From the NCBI RefSeq assembly GCF_030547545.1, contig NZ_JAUOQE010000030.1:1-52085 (forward strand): a stretch of 52,085 nucleotides of DNA, written 5' to 3'. This document shows, in pieces, positions 44,451-52,085 of the stretch; positions within the stretch are counted from its first letter, which is position 1; each line of letters opens with the position of its first letter. Position numbers and translations under genes: made by a program. The notes under the pieces were generated by a model. That model ran no database searches. It saw nothing but the letters and a program-made list of their open reading frames with translations, and was not told the DNA's origin. This stretch comes from Amphritea sp. 1_MG-2023. GTDB taxonomy: Bacteria > Pseudomonadota > Gammaproteobacteria > Pseudomonadales > Balneatricaceae.

Positions 44451-45713
44451 ATGTTTGCGCTGGTGGACTGTAATAATTTTTATGCTAGCTGTGAGCGGCT
44501 GTTTCGTCCTGACTTAGCGGACCGCCCTATCGTGGTGCTGTCCAATAATGATGGCTGTGTCGTTGCCCGGAGCGCCGAAGCTAAAGGCTTAGGTATTAAG
44601 ATGGCCGTACCGGTGTATCAAATTAAGGAACAGATTGATCGGGAAAATATCGCTGTCTTTTCCTCTAACTATGCATTGTATGGCGATATTTCTGCCCGAG
44701 TGATGTCTGTACTCGAGCAGCAGGCACCGGCCATTGAGGTTTACTCGATCGATGAGGCGTTTCTTGATCTCAGCGGCCTCGATACCCCTTTTTCATTAAC
44801 CGAATATGGACAGCAACTTAAACAGCGGGTGTATCAGCATACCGGTATCCATGTGTCTGTGGGCATCGCGCCAACCAAAACGCTAGCAAAACTCGCCAAT
44901 TATGCGGCTAAACAATATCCGGCGACTCAGGGCGTGGTCGATTTAACGGACTCAGCGAGGCAGCGACGATTGCTGTCGTTAATGCCGGTACAGGCGGTAT
45001 GGGGTGTCGGTCGACGATTAACTCGGCGACTCGCGCAACAAGAGATTGTCTCGGCTCAAGGGTTGGCCGAGTGTGATAGCGCATGGATTCGCAGCCATTA
45101 TTCCATCACGCTGGAACGCACCGTACGAGAGCTGAACGGTCAGCCCTGTATGGTCTTAGAAGAATGCCCGCCACCCCGACAACAAATTCTCTGCAGTCGT
45201 TCATTTGCTCGACGGATTACTGCATTAGCGGATATGCGTACAGCGATTGCCCAATACTGCGCGCGGGCAGCAGAAAAACTTCGGCAGCAAACATCGCTGG
45301 CTCGGGTCGTGACTGTGTTTATTCGCACCAATCCTCATGCCTCTGCCGAAGTTTTTTATAGTAATAGTGCCAGTCGAGTGCTGAATGTTCCGAGTGCCGA
45401 TTCGCGCCAACTCAATGCCGTGGCTCAGTCGTTATTACAGGCGCTCTGGAAACCCAATTGTCGCTATATGAAAGCGGGGATTATGCTGTCCGATTTATAT
45501 TCGCCGGGTCACTTTCAACCCTCACTATTTGAAGCCGCCACATCACCGGCCGCAACCCGCTTAATGCACGCGATCGATCAGATCAATCAGCGTGGTCGAG
45601 GCCAAGTACGCTTCGCTTCAGAGATGTTAACCAGCGGCTGGCAGATGCAGCGTAAGCATCTCTCACCCGCCTATACCACTCGCTGGGATCAGCTACCGAT
45701 TGTCAAAGCCTAA
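44451..45713 (+). CDS. umuC: DNA polymerase V catalytic subunit (Y-family)
   Basis: Translesion polymerase. The 420-residue protein has the Y-family palm: metal-binding DCNNFYASCE (7-16) and YSIDEAFLDLSG (about 97-108) with the S-I-D-E catalytic motif; the helix-hairpin-helix thumb is about 165-200 (VWGVGRRLTRRL); the little finger follows (about 235-350); and a C-terminal UmuC-specific DUF4113-like tail (YMKAGIMLSDL) is present. It is coupled to umuD (3-bp gap) and under the same LexA box, so it is SOS-induced. Confidence 0.97.
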   Translation: MFALVDCNNFYASCERLFRPDLADRPIVVLSNNDGCVVARSAEAKGLGIKMAVPVYQIKEQIDRENIAVFSSNYALYGDISARVMSVLEQQAPAIEVYSIDEAFLDLSGLDTPFSLTEYGQQLKQRVYQHTGIHVSVGIAPTKTLAKLANYAAKQYPATQGVVDLTDSARQRRLLSLMPVQAVWGVGRRLTRRLAQQEIVSAQGLAECDSAWIRSHYSITLERTVRELNGQPCMVLEECPPPRQQILCSRSFARRITALADMRTAIAQYCARAAEKLRQQTSLARVVTVFIRTNPHASAEVFYSNSASRVLNVPSADSRQLNAVAQSLLQALWKPNCRYMKAGIMLSDLYSPGHFQPSLFEAATSPAATRLMHAIDQINQRGRGQVRFASEMLTSGWQMQRKHLSPAYTTRWDQLPIVKA

Positions 45714-46218
45714 AATAGATTGTCTACAATTATTTCAATCTATTAACTAATTATATAATAATAATTTATAACGGTTTATTAATGTATAAGATTAATAATT
45801 AAGCAACTGAAAAAGAACCATAATTGCGTTAAAAAGCGGCCGACAAAGCCGGCTTAAAGACACGCTGGCAAACGAAACCGACAGGGCTTTAGGGGCACAT
45901 TACGGGTCTTTAGCCCTGATCATGAGCCCCTGAATATTGCCCTGACTATAAGGCTATTTATGGGTCTTTATTTAACATCAACCGACACTTAGCATCGAGC
46001 AATTAGTACTTAGGGAAGCACATACAACTTGCACCCCATAATAGGCTGAAAAAAAGGCGGAGGAGCCGTTCGAGAAAGGGCTATGTAGCGCTCCTGAAGC
46101 CGACTCGTTGAGAGGTTGTTTTAATGATGTCGACTCAAGACGACTGACTCAAAAACAACCTCACTAAGGGGAGTCATAGCGACAGATCGCTGAGTTCATG
46201 GATTCAACGGATAGCCGT
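45714..46218. other. Gene-free interval with several hairpins
   Basis: No gene seen. An AT-rich 9-bp stem (45714-45722 with 45736-45744) lies right at the umuC stop and may protect or end the transcript. A nested pair aggggc/gcccct with inner ggg/ccc lies at about 45890-45930. A perfect 11-bp inverted repeat occurs at 46112-46122 and 46152-46162 with a 29-nt loop that itself has a gtcg/cgac pair, about 55 bp past the stop of the minus-strand GST gene. Confidence 0.6.
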
Positions 46219-46872
46219 TTATGATGGGAAGTAAATGGGTGAATCGCCCTCTTCCCAACGAGACTGTTTTTTCATAATCGAGCTAAACAGCGGCGACGCT
46301 AAATGATAATCGAGCCAGCGTTGTAACCCAGGGTATGGCGCGCGATAAAACCAATCTCGATCCACATGAGCGAATTGACGGATAAAAGGAAATATCGCGA
46401 TATCGGCTAGGCTAACATGATCGCCTATCAGGAAATCGTGCTGCTGTAATAACGCTTCCAGTCGCGCCAAGGTGACTTCGCACTGCTGCCGGTAATAGTC
46501 TTGGGAATGGCCCGGATAACGCTCGAAGTATTTATAGCGATCTAGGTGTTGCTTGAAAACAGCATCATTCTCTTGAATGAGCCCTTCCATCTGCCAGAGT
46601 TGATCCGGGTCATCAGCACCCAGCCAATCATGCGGATCACTCTGACGCAGCGCCCAGCGCATAATATCTCGGCTTTCATCGATCACTCTATCCGGCAGCA
46701 CTAAGACCGGAACAGTGCCTTTCGGTGATGCTTGCAACATCGCAGCAGGTTTATCTTTTAACACCACCTCGCGCAGCACCACAGATTGACCACTGCCAGC
46801 GATGGCGAGTCGGGCGCGCATCGCGTAGGGGCAACGGCGGAAGGAATAAAGAATCGGTTGTGAAATCATCAT
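46219..46872 (-). CDS. Glutathione S-transferase-family protein
   Basis: A 217-residue cytoplasmic protein with an N-terminal thioredoxin-like domain (ILYSFRRCPYAMRARLAI, 7-24; C14 in the active-site position; cis-Pro in GTVPVL at 54-59; ESRDIMRW) and an all-helical C-terminal domain (about 90-210). The catalytic cysteine in RCPYAMRAR places it with the Cys-type, glutaredoxin-2/omega-like transferases that reduce mixed disulfides, and not with the Ser/Tyr type. The substrate is unknown. Two TATAAT-like boxes lie upstream (46891-46896 and 46908-46913, minus strand). It is 48 bp from ccoG on the same strand, so it may be co-transcribed. Confidence 0.88.
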   Translation of the reverse strand: MMISQPILYSFRRCPYAMRARLAIAGSGQSVVLREVVLKDKPAAMLQASPKGTVPVLVLPDRVIDESRDIMRWALRQSDPHDWLGADDPDQLWQMEGLIQENDAVFKQHLDRYKYFERYPGHSQDYYRQQCEVTLARLEALLQQHDFLIGDHVSLADIAIFPFIRQFAHVDRDWFYRAPYPGLQRWLDYHLASPLFSSIMKKQSRWEEGDSPIYFPS

Positions 46873-46920
46873 CGCGATAGTGTACCCCAGATTATAAAAA
46901 CCGCCGCATTATAGCGTTAA

Positions 46921-48288
46921 TTACATTAGTCGAGTTAAGAAGGTGGTCGTCTTTGAGGTTTGAATACCGTTACCGGTGAAGACAAACTCCACGGCCGTAC
47001 GCTGTGCACCACCGCGACTGCCGCAGATACGAAACGGTAACCAGACCGAATTACTCTCCCTGAGATCGATTTCGGCTGGGCCATGCAACTGATACTGTTG
47101 TTGCGCCAGAGAGACTTTAATCAGCGCTTGTTCCTTAGCAAAGCCTTCCACTTTAACTCGATAAAGGTTGCACATGGTGTCCTGATCAAGCGGTGTCACT
47201 AAGTGAGTCCGGTCACGGCGGATTTCAACAAGCAGTCCTTTTGTCTCGGTAAAACCATAGGCAACCACCCCAAAGGCAAACAGCATGATCGCCGCATAAC
47301 CGGCCAGTCGAGGGCGCAAAAAGAGTGACGCCTGACCTAGTAATTGCTGTTCTGAGGCAAAACGAATCAATCCACGCGGTCGTTGTAGTTTATCCATCAC
47401 CGTATCACAGGCATCGATACAGGCAGCACAGTCGATACAAGCCGCCTGGAGGCCATCACGAATATCAATACCAGTGGGACACACCTGCACGCAGATACCA
47501 CAATCGATACAGTCACCGCTTGAATCACGGCTAACCCGCTGATTCGCGCGCGGTTCTCCGCGTTGAGCATCGTAACTGACGGTCAAGGTATCTCGATCAA
47601 ACATAACACTCTGAAAGCGTGCATAAGGACAGGCATGTAAACAGATTTTTTCCCGCACAAGGCCTGCATTGGCATAGGTTAAAGCGGCCATAATCGCCAA
47701 CCAACCGAGCAATGATAATGACATCTGTAACTGCAAAGCATTCGAAACAATCTCTCGAATAGGCACAAAATAACCGGTAAAGGTCGTTGCCGTTAGCAAC
47801 GCCAACAGTATCCACAACAGATGCTTAGTGATACGTCGCAGTAGCCGCAACCCAGTTAACGGTTGCCCCTGTGTTTTCGCCCGTTGATTGGCCCGCCCTT
47901 CCGTCAGGGTTTCAATACGAATAAATAGCCAGGTCCAGATACTCTGAGGACAAGCAAAACCGCACCAGATACGTCCCCATGCGACCGCCATAAAGAACAG
48001 CAAGGTCGCACCCGCAATCATGATACCCGCCAATAAAGGCAGATCATGCCAAGATAGCGCGCTGCCAAACAGGGTGATCTTGCGCTGTTCAAAGGAGAAA
48101 AACAGAATCGGCTGACCATCAACCTGAAGCCAAACCAAGCCAAAAAACAGGCCGATCAATGGCCAAGTGGTTAAACGTCTGAGGTTTTGAAAGCGACCTT
48201 CGGTGAGGCGCACATGAAATTTGCCATCTTTAGCCAATGGCGTAACTGAGGCAGCGATAGGTTCTTGCCGTAGAGGGATTTTTTGCAT
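46921..48288 (-). CDS. ccoG: Cytochrome c oxidase accessory protein CcoG
   Basis: A membrane iron-sulfur protein (FixG/RdxA) needed for copper handling in assembly of cbb3-type oxidase. The 455-residue protein has about five membrane segments (about 35-55, 82-103, 153-175, 189-208 and 329-347), the conserved WCGFACPQ motif (about 116-123), and two ferredoxin-like 4Fe-4S clusters (CIDCGICVQVCPTG and CIDCAACIDACD, about 262-298). The C-terminal part after the last membrane segment is periplasmic. ccoNOPQ are not in the window. It is divergent from a MocR regulator with 115 bp between. Confidence 0.93.
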   Translation of the reverse strand: MQKIPLRQEPIAASVTPLAKDGKFHVRLTEGRFQNLRRLTTWPLIGLFFGLVWLQVDGQPILFFSFEQRKITLFGSALSWHDLPLLAGIMIAGATLLFFMAVAWGRIWCGFACPQSIWTWLFIRIETLTEGRANQRAKTQGQPLTGLRLLRRITKHLLWILLALLTATTFTGYFVPIREIVSNALQLQMSLSLLGWLAIMAALTYANAGLVREKICLHACPYARFQSVMFDRDTLTVSYDAQRGEPRANQRVSRDSSGDCIDCGICVQVCPTGIDIRDGLQAACIDCAACIDACDTVMDKLQRPRGLIRFASEQQLLGQASLFLRPRLAGYAAIMLFAFGVVAYGFTETKGLLVEIRRDRTHLVTPLDQDTMCNLYRVKVEGFAKEQALIKVSLAQQQYQLHGPAEIDLRESNSVWLPFRICGSRGGAQRTAVEFVFTGNGIQTSKTTTFLTRLM

Positions 48289-48337
48289 GCTGTTGATCTA
48301 CTCAATTTTTGATGCCGCTAGATTAGGGTGACAATAG

Positions 48338-48382
48338 CGATAGGAACAGGTATAAAAAAAAGATATCCGATAGGGACAGTTA
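48338..48382 (+). promoter_or_regulatory. Direct repeats, likely MocR operators
   Basis: CGATAGGAACAGGTA (48338-48352) and CGATAGGGACAGTTA (48368-48382) are head-to-tail with a 30-bp start-to-start distance, about three helical turns. A weaker match, GATTAGGGTGACA, starts near 48321. MocR/GabR/PdxR-type dimers typically bind such direct repeats. They lie in the divergent ccoG-MocR gap, 22 bp before the MocR start. Confidence 0.7.
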
Positions 48383-48403
48383 ACGTCAGCCATAAGAGCC
48401 AGC

Positions 48404-49804
48404 ATGTCATCAGATTACTTATATCAGCAACTCGAAAACTGGCTAGCCGCAGGCATACAGACACAGCGATGGCGCGTTGGTGAACGTCTGCCCTCGATTC
48501 GAGCATTGTGTCAGCAACATCATTTATCAAAAGCAACGGTACAGCACGCCTTGCAGCGACTTGAGGCACAAGGCTTACTCGAAGCTCGGCCTAAAGCCGG
48601 CTATTTTGTTGCCTTACCGCGCAACACGATGAATGAACCGATCAGCCGTGCACGGATTGAAGCGCCGCGGCCTGCGTCGGTGAGTGAGTTGTTGTTGGAT
48701 ATTATGCGTCGCGGGGCTGCGTTTGATCTTTTACCCGATCTCCATGCGGGCGAACTTCCTGCGAGCATCGTCAGCCTTAATCGTTCGGTGGCGCGGGCGC
48801 TACGTCGTCAGCGTGGCGATGATTATCAATACTATGACGATCCCGAAGGTAATCTCGCGTTACGACAACAACTGGCACTGCATGTGGCTCGTCGCGGCTG
48901 GCAGGTCGAAACCAATCAACTCTGCATCACCTCCGGTTGTCAGCACGCACTATTTTTAGCCCTGATGGCGAGCTGTCAGCGGGGCGATGTGGTCGCCGTT
49001 GAATCGCCGGGATTCTACGGTGCTTTACAACTGTTGGAACAGCTCGAACTACAGGTGGTTGAAGTGCCCGCCTCCATCCGTAGTGGACTCGATATGGATG
49101 CCTTCGAAGAGGTATTAGAACGTTGGCCGGTAAAAGCCTGTATCGTCTCCCCTGCTTTTGCGACGCCCGGCGGTGGTTTGATGTCCAACAATTCACGTCA
49201 GCGATTGCTCGCACTGGCAGAACGTTATGATCTGGCCATTATCGAAGATGATATCTATGCCGATACGGCCTTCGGTATCGCCCCAGACCCACTCAAGGCA
49301 CTCGACCGCCATAATCGTGTGATGCTATGCAGCTCGTTTTCAAAAAGCCTATCCCGCGATCTACGGTTAGGCTGGATCTCCGGCGCTCGCTGGCATGCAA
49401 AGATCATCCATTTAAAGCTAATCACTCAGCTAGCCAGTAGTCGGTATCTACAACAGGGGGTGGCGGAATTTATGGCCGATGGTCGCTTTGCCACGCACCT
49501 GCGACGACAGCGACATGAACTGCAAGAGCGACGCGATCAGCTCATCGCTCAACTGCAAACCTGGCCCGGTGAGATCCGCGTCAGCCTACCTCAAGGAGGT
49601 CTAGCCGTCTGGGTTGAGCTGGCTGCATCTATCGATACCTTAAAGCTGTACCCTCAGGCACTGCAGCAAGGCGTCATCATTACCCCTGGGGCATTATTTT
49701 CTGTTTCGGGTCAGTTTAATCACTGCCTACGCATCAGCTTTGCCCACCCCTGGGATAAACCACGTCTCAACGCTCTTAAACAGCTAAGCGAATTATTACA
49801 TTAA
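48404..49804 (+). CDS. MocR-family transcription regulator (GntR helix-turn-helix plus aminotransferase fold)
   Basis: A 466-residue regulator. The GntR winged helix is about 1-70 (RVGERLPSIRALCQQHHLSKATVQHALQRLE region). Residues about 95-460 are an aminotransferase-like domain with the PLP lysine in SSFSKSLSRDLRLGW (about residue 312) and IIEDDIYADTAF (about 279-290), the aspartate that holds the PLP ring nitrogen. These proteins sense PLP adducts of amino acids or vitamers and control amino acid, GABA or B6 genes. The PLP-binding residues are intact, so ligand sensing should be possible. Divergent from ccoG; two direct repeats in the gap are its likely binding sites. Confidence 0.93.
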   Translation: MSSDYLYQQLENWLAAGIQTQRWRVGERLPSIRALCQQHHLSKATVQHALQRLEAQGLLEARPKAGYFVALPRNTMNEPISRARIEAPRPASVSELLLDIMRRGAAFDLLPDLHAGELPASIVSLNRSVARALRRQRGDDYQYYDDPEGNLALRQQLALHVARRGWQVETNQLCITSGCQHALFLALMASCQRGDVVAVESPGFYGALQLLEQLELQVVEVPASIRSGLDMDAFEEVLERWPVKACIVSPAFATPGGGLMSNNSRQRLLALAERYDLAIIEDDIYADTAFGIAPDPLKALDRHNRVMLCSSFSKSLSRDLRLGWISGARWHAKIIHLKLITQLASSRYLQQGVAEFMADGRFATHLRRQRHELQERRDQLIAQLQTWPGEIRVSLPQGGLAVWVELAASIDTLKLYPQALQQGVIITPGALFSVSGQFNHCLRISFAHPWDKPRLNALKQLSELLH

Positions 49805-50564
49805 GCGAGTAATTAAAACGTTAATGGTGAGGTGTCGATTCACGGCCTATATCACACGATTTATCACGCTCAAGTAAAGGTTAAAGCAGAAGCTCAAGCA
49901 GATGGTTAATCTGAGGCTTAAGCTAAGGTCTCACACTCCTACCTTTGTCTCTGCCAATGATGATATACTTGGTTAACGAGTAATTGGCACGGTGCTAATA
50001 AAATAATTAATTAGATAATAGATAACGGTATAAACTTATTATAAGAGCCGTTTACTTTAGGCATGTGGAAACACTGCAAAAACCACGACGCCAATAGTGT
50101 CTCTGAGCGAATTGACACGGACTCAGCATAGATCCACGGGTTAAATTCGCATCACCGGCAGACTTTTGGTAGCAGATGTACCGCTACTTTCCCTACGTTC
50201 GAAACGCCTGATGAGTATTTCTAGCTATTTATGCACGAAATCAGCACAATCGTTCACACTAGCCTAAGAGATAGTCCTAAAAGATAGCCCCCCCTTACCC
50301 CAACAATCTCCTAAACCATGACAGATTGAATCAGTCTTTTGATTTAACGGACGACGAGGCTTATGATTAAGCCAAATGGATGGCAAGGACGCAGCCGCTA
50401 CAGACAGGATGATTCTGTAAAACACCTCTCTCAGAGCCCGCTAACCTGCTGAAATATTCCATAACCGCTATTTTTTCTCTTCGGCTATCCAGAATTATAG
50501 TATCTGGGAGTTGTAACGCTAAAGGGAACGATAATTGACTATTCGTTTTTCATTAGGAGGAAGC
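49805..50564. other. 760-bp interval with a structured leader-like segment
   Basis: No gene seen. 49865-49930 holds degenerate 12-nt periodic sequence (gctcaagtaaaggttaaagc). The last 210 bp show hairpins in a row: ggctta/taagcc (50358-50373), tacaga/tctgta (50399-50419) and ccaga/tctgg (50489-50507), with ggacgcagccgc between the first two. This could be a structured 5' leader for the gene at 50565, which has AGGAGG 6 bp before its ATG. I cannot match it to a known riboswitch class. Confidence 0.45.
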
Positions 50565-51575
50565 ATGGAGTTCTTTTCCAATTTCAGTTGGGCGGTACCA
50601 CAATCATTCTCAGATGCTGTAGCGCTATGTCGCTTTGAAGAAGGAGATGTTCTTTATGATACATCGAAAGCTTATGATGGTAGTTGGGGTGAGGCCGTAA
50701 AACAAATAACCTATTTTTTACAAGTCAGATACCCCATCCGAGCAACATCTGGTGAAAAAGGAAATGTTGGAGGCGTATTCGAGAAAAACTGGAGTTCTGA
50801 AGTACGAATAGAACTCTATAAAAATCAAGAAAAAGTGGGAATTGGTCAAATAACAACGACACAGGGGCGTTTATATACTGCTATATGGAAAGGAGATCTA
50901 AGGAAGGCGCGAATAAGTCCGTTATGTTCTCTGCGGACATGAGAATGGCCAGATACGCGAAAGCCAGCGCAGCGAAATGTCTGGACCTTTTCAAGCTGAC
51001 TGACAAAGTAGATGACCATTCTAATATCCGCCCTTCGGGGCTTTCAGAGAAGCAGGATCTCAGCGTTAACATTTTTCGACGTACAACCAGTATGCCTGTA
51101 ACTGTTGCCTTGATCTCCAGCTTCTCTGTCAGCCAGAGGCGTAATTGACTTATTCGCACCTTCCCTAACTGTGTTAGAAACTGACACAGAAAATCCTCGG
51201 CTACCCGTCAATGCTAAAAATGCAACAAAGCAATTAACAGCGGCAAAAGAATGCGCACTAAAGCTATCAGTAGGATTCCCTGTTTTTGTTATGATACGTG
51301 ACCGTTCTAATCAAGTTTCAAGAAAAAAATATCTCAATGTATATGCACAATTAAAGAAGTATTTATCTAACGAGCCCAAGATACTGACCCCAAAAAGCGC
51401 AGGACTTAAAAACTGGGATGCTATTGCGCCCACGATAGAAGTTGCATTTTTTCCTTTGTATGAGATCAATCGTGAAGAGCTCGAATTATTGATTAAAACG
51501 GCTGTTTATGTGCCATCAAAGAATGCTAAAAAAAGCATGTTTAGAATTGACACTCATGGGATGGTGTTTGTGTGA
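50565..51575 (+). pseudogene. Unknown gene interrupted by a MITE
   Basis: From ATG 50565 (AGGAGG 6 bp upstream) the frame runs to a stop at 50942, inside the MITE. Removing the 263-bp element and one CTAA copy joins the frame exactly (WKGD-L-TVLETD) into a 247-residue protein that ends at 51575. The restored protein is soluble, with an N-terminal part rich in aromatic residues (MEFFSNFSWAVPQSF), a central positively charged helix (AKNATKQLTAAKECALKLS) and a C-terminal alpha/beta portion (VAFFPLYEINREELELL). I do not recognise the family. Because the insertion is clean, the gene was intact until recently. It overlaps the SWIM gene by 4 bp. Confidence 0.75.
50902..51164 (-). mobile_element. 263-bp IS5-ended MITE inside a gene
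   Basis: Same length and structure as the copy at 42233-42495, in the opposite orientation. Target duplication CTAA at 50898-50901 and 51165-51168. The left end has one change (GGAAGGCGCGAATAAGTC). Both internal hairpins are largely kept, with a few substitutions. It splits the gene at 50565-51575. Confidence 0.95.
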
Positions 51576-51883
51576 AAACAATTAAATTCTTAGTAGAAGG
51601 CTCTTCGCCTGAACCGTACCTCGTTACTTTTACAAAAGATGGAGACAGCCTAAACGCTTTTTGTACGTGTCCAGCTGGTGAAAACGGGCAATATTGTAAA
51701 CATAGGCTTGGCATTCTTTCAGGGAGCAAGCAATTCTTAGTGTGTGAAAATAAGGAGCAAGTTTCAACTATTCAATTATGGCTGTTGGGTTCAGATCTCG
51801 AAGCGGCCTTAAGAGAATTGGCCGAAGCTGAGCACGAACATGACCATGCAAAAAACGCCTGTCACAAGCAAAAAGTAATATAG
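51572..51883 (+). CDS. Small SWIM-type zinc-finger protein
   Basis: A 103-residue protein from GTG, overlapping the previous stop by 4 bp (GTGTGA), so translation is coupled. Residues about 30-43 carry CTCPAGENGQYCKH, a CxCx8CxH SWIM motif that should bind one zinc and often mediates DNA or protein contact. The N-terminal KFLVEGSSPEPYLVTFTKDGDS is a beta hairpin pattern that commonly precedes SWIM. The C-terminus is helical and His-rich (EAEHEHDHAKNACHKQ). The partner gene upstream is broken by a MITE; this gene could still be translated if transcription passes through the element. No function is assigned. Confidence 0.75.
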   Translation: MKTIKFLVEGSSPEPYLVTFTKDGDSLNAFCTCPAGENGQYCKHRLGILSGSKQFLVCENKEQVSTIQLWLLGSDLEAALRELAEAEHEHDHAKNACHKQKVI

Positions 51884-52085
51884 CAAAGACAATGCGATCA
51901 TAAAAATCTAATGCAGCTTAAAAAGTCGGTCATTGTTACACGGCGCACAATATATACCATTGATGTGTTATTGAGTGATCATGGTGCGGTTCGCAAAGCT
52001 CACCGGCACCGACCCTGTAAATAATTCTGTGTAACTGCTCTTGGTTACAAGTATTCAGTTAGTCGATCTTCGAACATAATCATAA
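51884..52085. other. Right edge; sequence resembling an insertion-sequence end
   Basis: No gene fits. About 52012-52045 reads gaccctgtaaataattctgt and continues gtaactg, which looks to me like the terminal repeat of IS256-type elements. The rest would lie beyond the window. This rests on pattern memory only. Confidence 0.25.

Noticed and set aside
48292-48304. FNR/ANR-like site TTGATCTACTCAA before ccoG
   Set aside because: The half-sites are spaced one base too short for the TTGAT-N4-ATCAA pattern, and it lies almost on the start codon.
50435-50450. B12-box-like segment agcccgctaacctgct
   Set aside because: Only about 12 of 16 positions match and the other conserved parts of the cobalamin riboswitch are missing. 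The nearby ggacgca also recalls the c-di-GMP-I aptamer, but its GCAAAGCC and GAAA parts are absent.

Overview
The window looks like chromosomal DNA of a free-living, probably marine gammaproteobacterium with moderate GC. The reasons are the uvrC-pgsA-tRNA(Gly-Cys-Leu) block, also found in E. coli, the ycjX/ycjF pair, a two-subunit pyruvate carboxylase with a divergent LysR regulator (an arrangement I know from Pseudomonas), CcoG, umuDC and a bacterial voltage-gated cation channel. Many intergenic gaps are long (up to 1.8 kb) and contain short tandem repeats, hairpins and copies of a small IS5-ended MITE. I cannot name the species.

Layout. 1-5.2 kb: MITE end, Lpg1974-type porin, TlpA-like thioredoxin, a 3-hydroxyisobutyrate-dehydrogenase-family reductase, an unlisted 47-residue membrane protein with its own promoter and terminator, DUF1853 and a small unknown gene. 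5.2-9.4 kb: uvrC, pgsA, four tRNA genes from one consensus promoter, and gap with an 81-bp MITE derivative just upstream of it. 9.6-12.2 kb: a KfrA-like coiled-coil protein, a NarL/FixJ response regulator and two unknown small genes. 12.1-13.9 kb: a gene-poor tract with a 133-bp tandem duplication and perfect palindromes. 13.9-24.9 kb: a restriction island, hsdM-hsdS-yhcG-hsdR on the minus strand, trailed by two decayed genes (DUF6933 and mrr) and flanked by a tyrosine recombinase.

25-34.3 kb, minus strand: an orphan periplasmic binding protein followed at once by a membrane diguanylate cyclase with a large helical periplasmic domain, resembling a TorT/TorS pair with GGDEF output. Then come ycjX-ycjF, an ADP-ribosylglycohydrolase, a cold-shock-TM-DUF3465 fusion and a PAS histidine kinase with degraded ATP-binding motifs. 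34.7-42.2 kb: LysR with divergent pycA-pycB, a beta carbonic anhydrase (making the bicarbonate that pyruvate carboxylase uses), a PAS-GGDEF cyclase and a Tat-exported dienelactone hydrolase. 42.2-50 kb: an intact MITE, a voltage-gated channel with an unusually acidic filter, umuDC under a perfect LexA box, a GST, ccoG and a MocR regulator with direct-repeat operators. 50-52 kb: an unknown gene cut by a MITE, coupled to a small SWIM zinc-finger protein, then a possible insertion-sequence end.

The points most worth following up are the MITE family (TSDs and two-hairpin form visible, one exact gene interruption that can be reversed on paper), the binding-protein/diguanylate-cyclase pair, the channel filter, the degenerate kinase, the CSD-DUF3465 fusion, and the unknown gene plus SWIM protein at the right edge.
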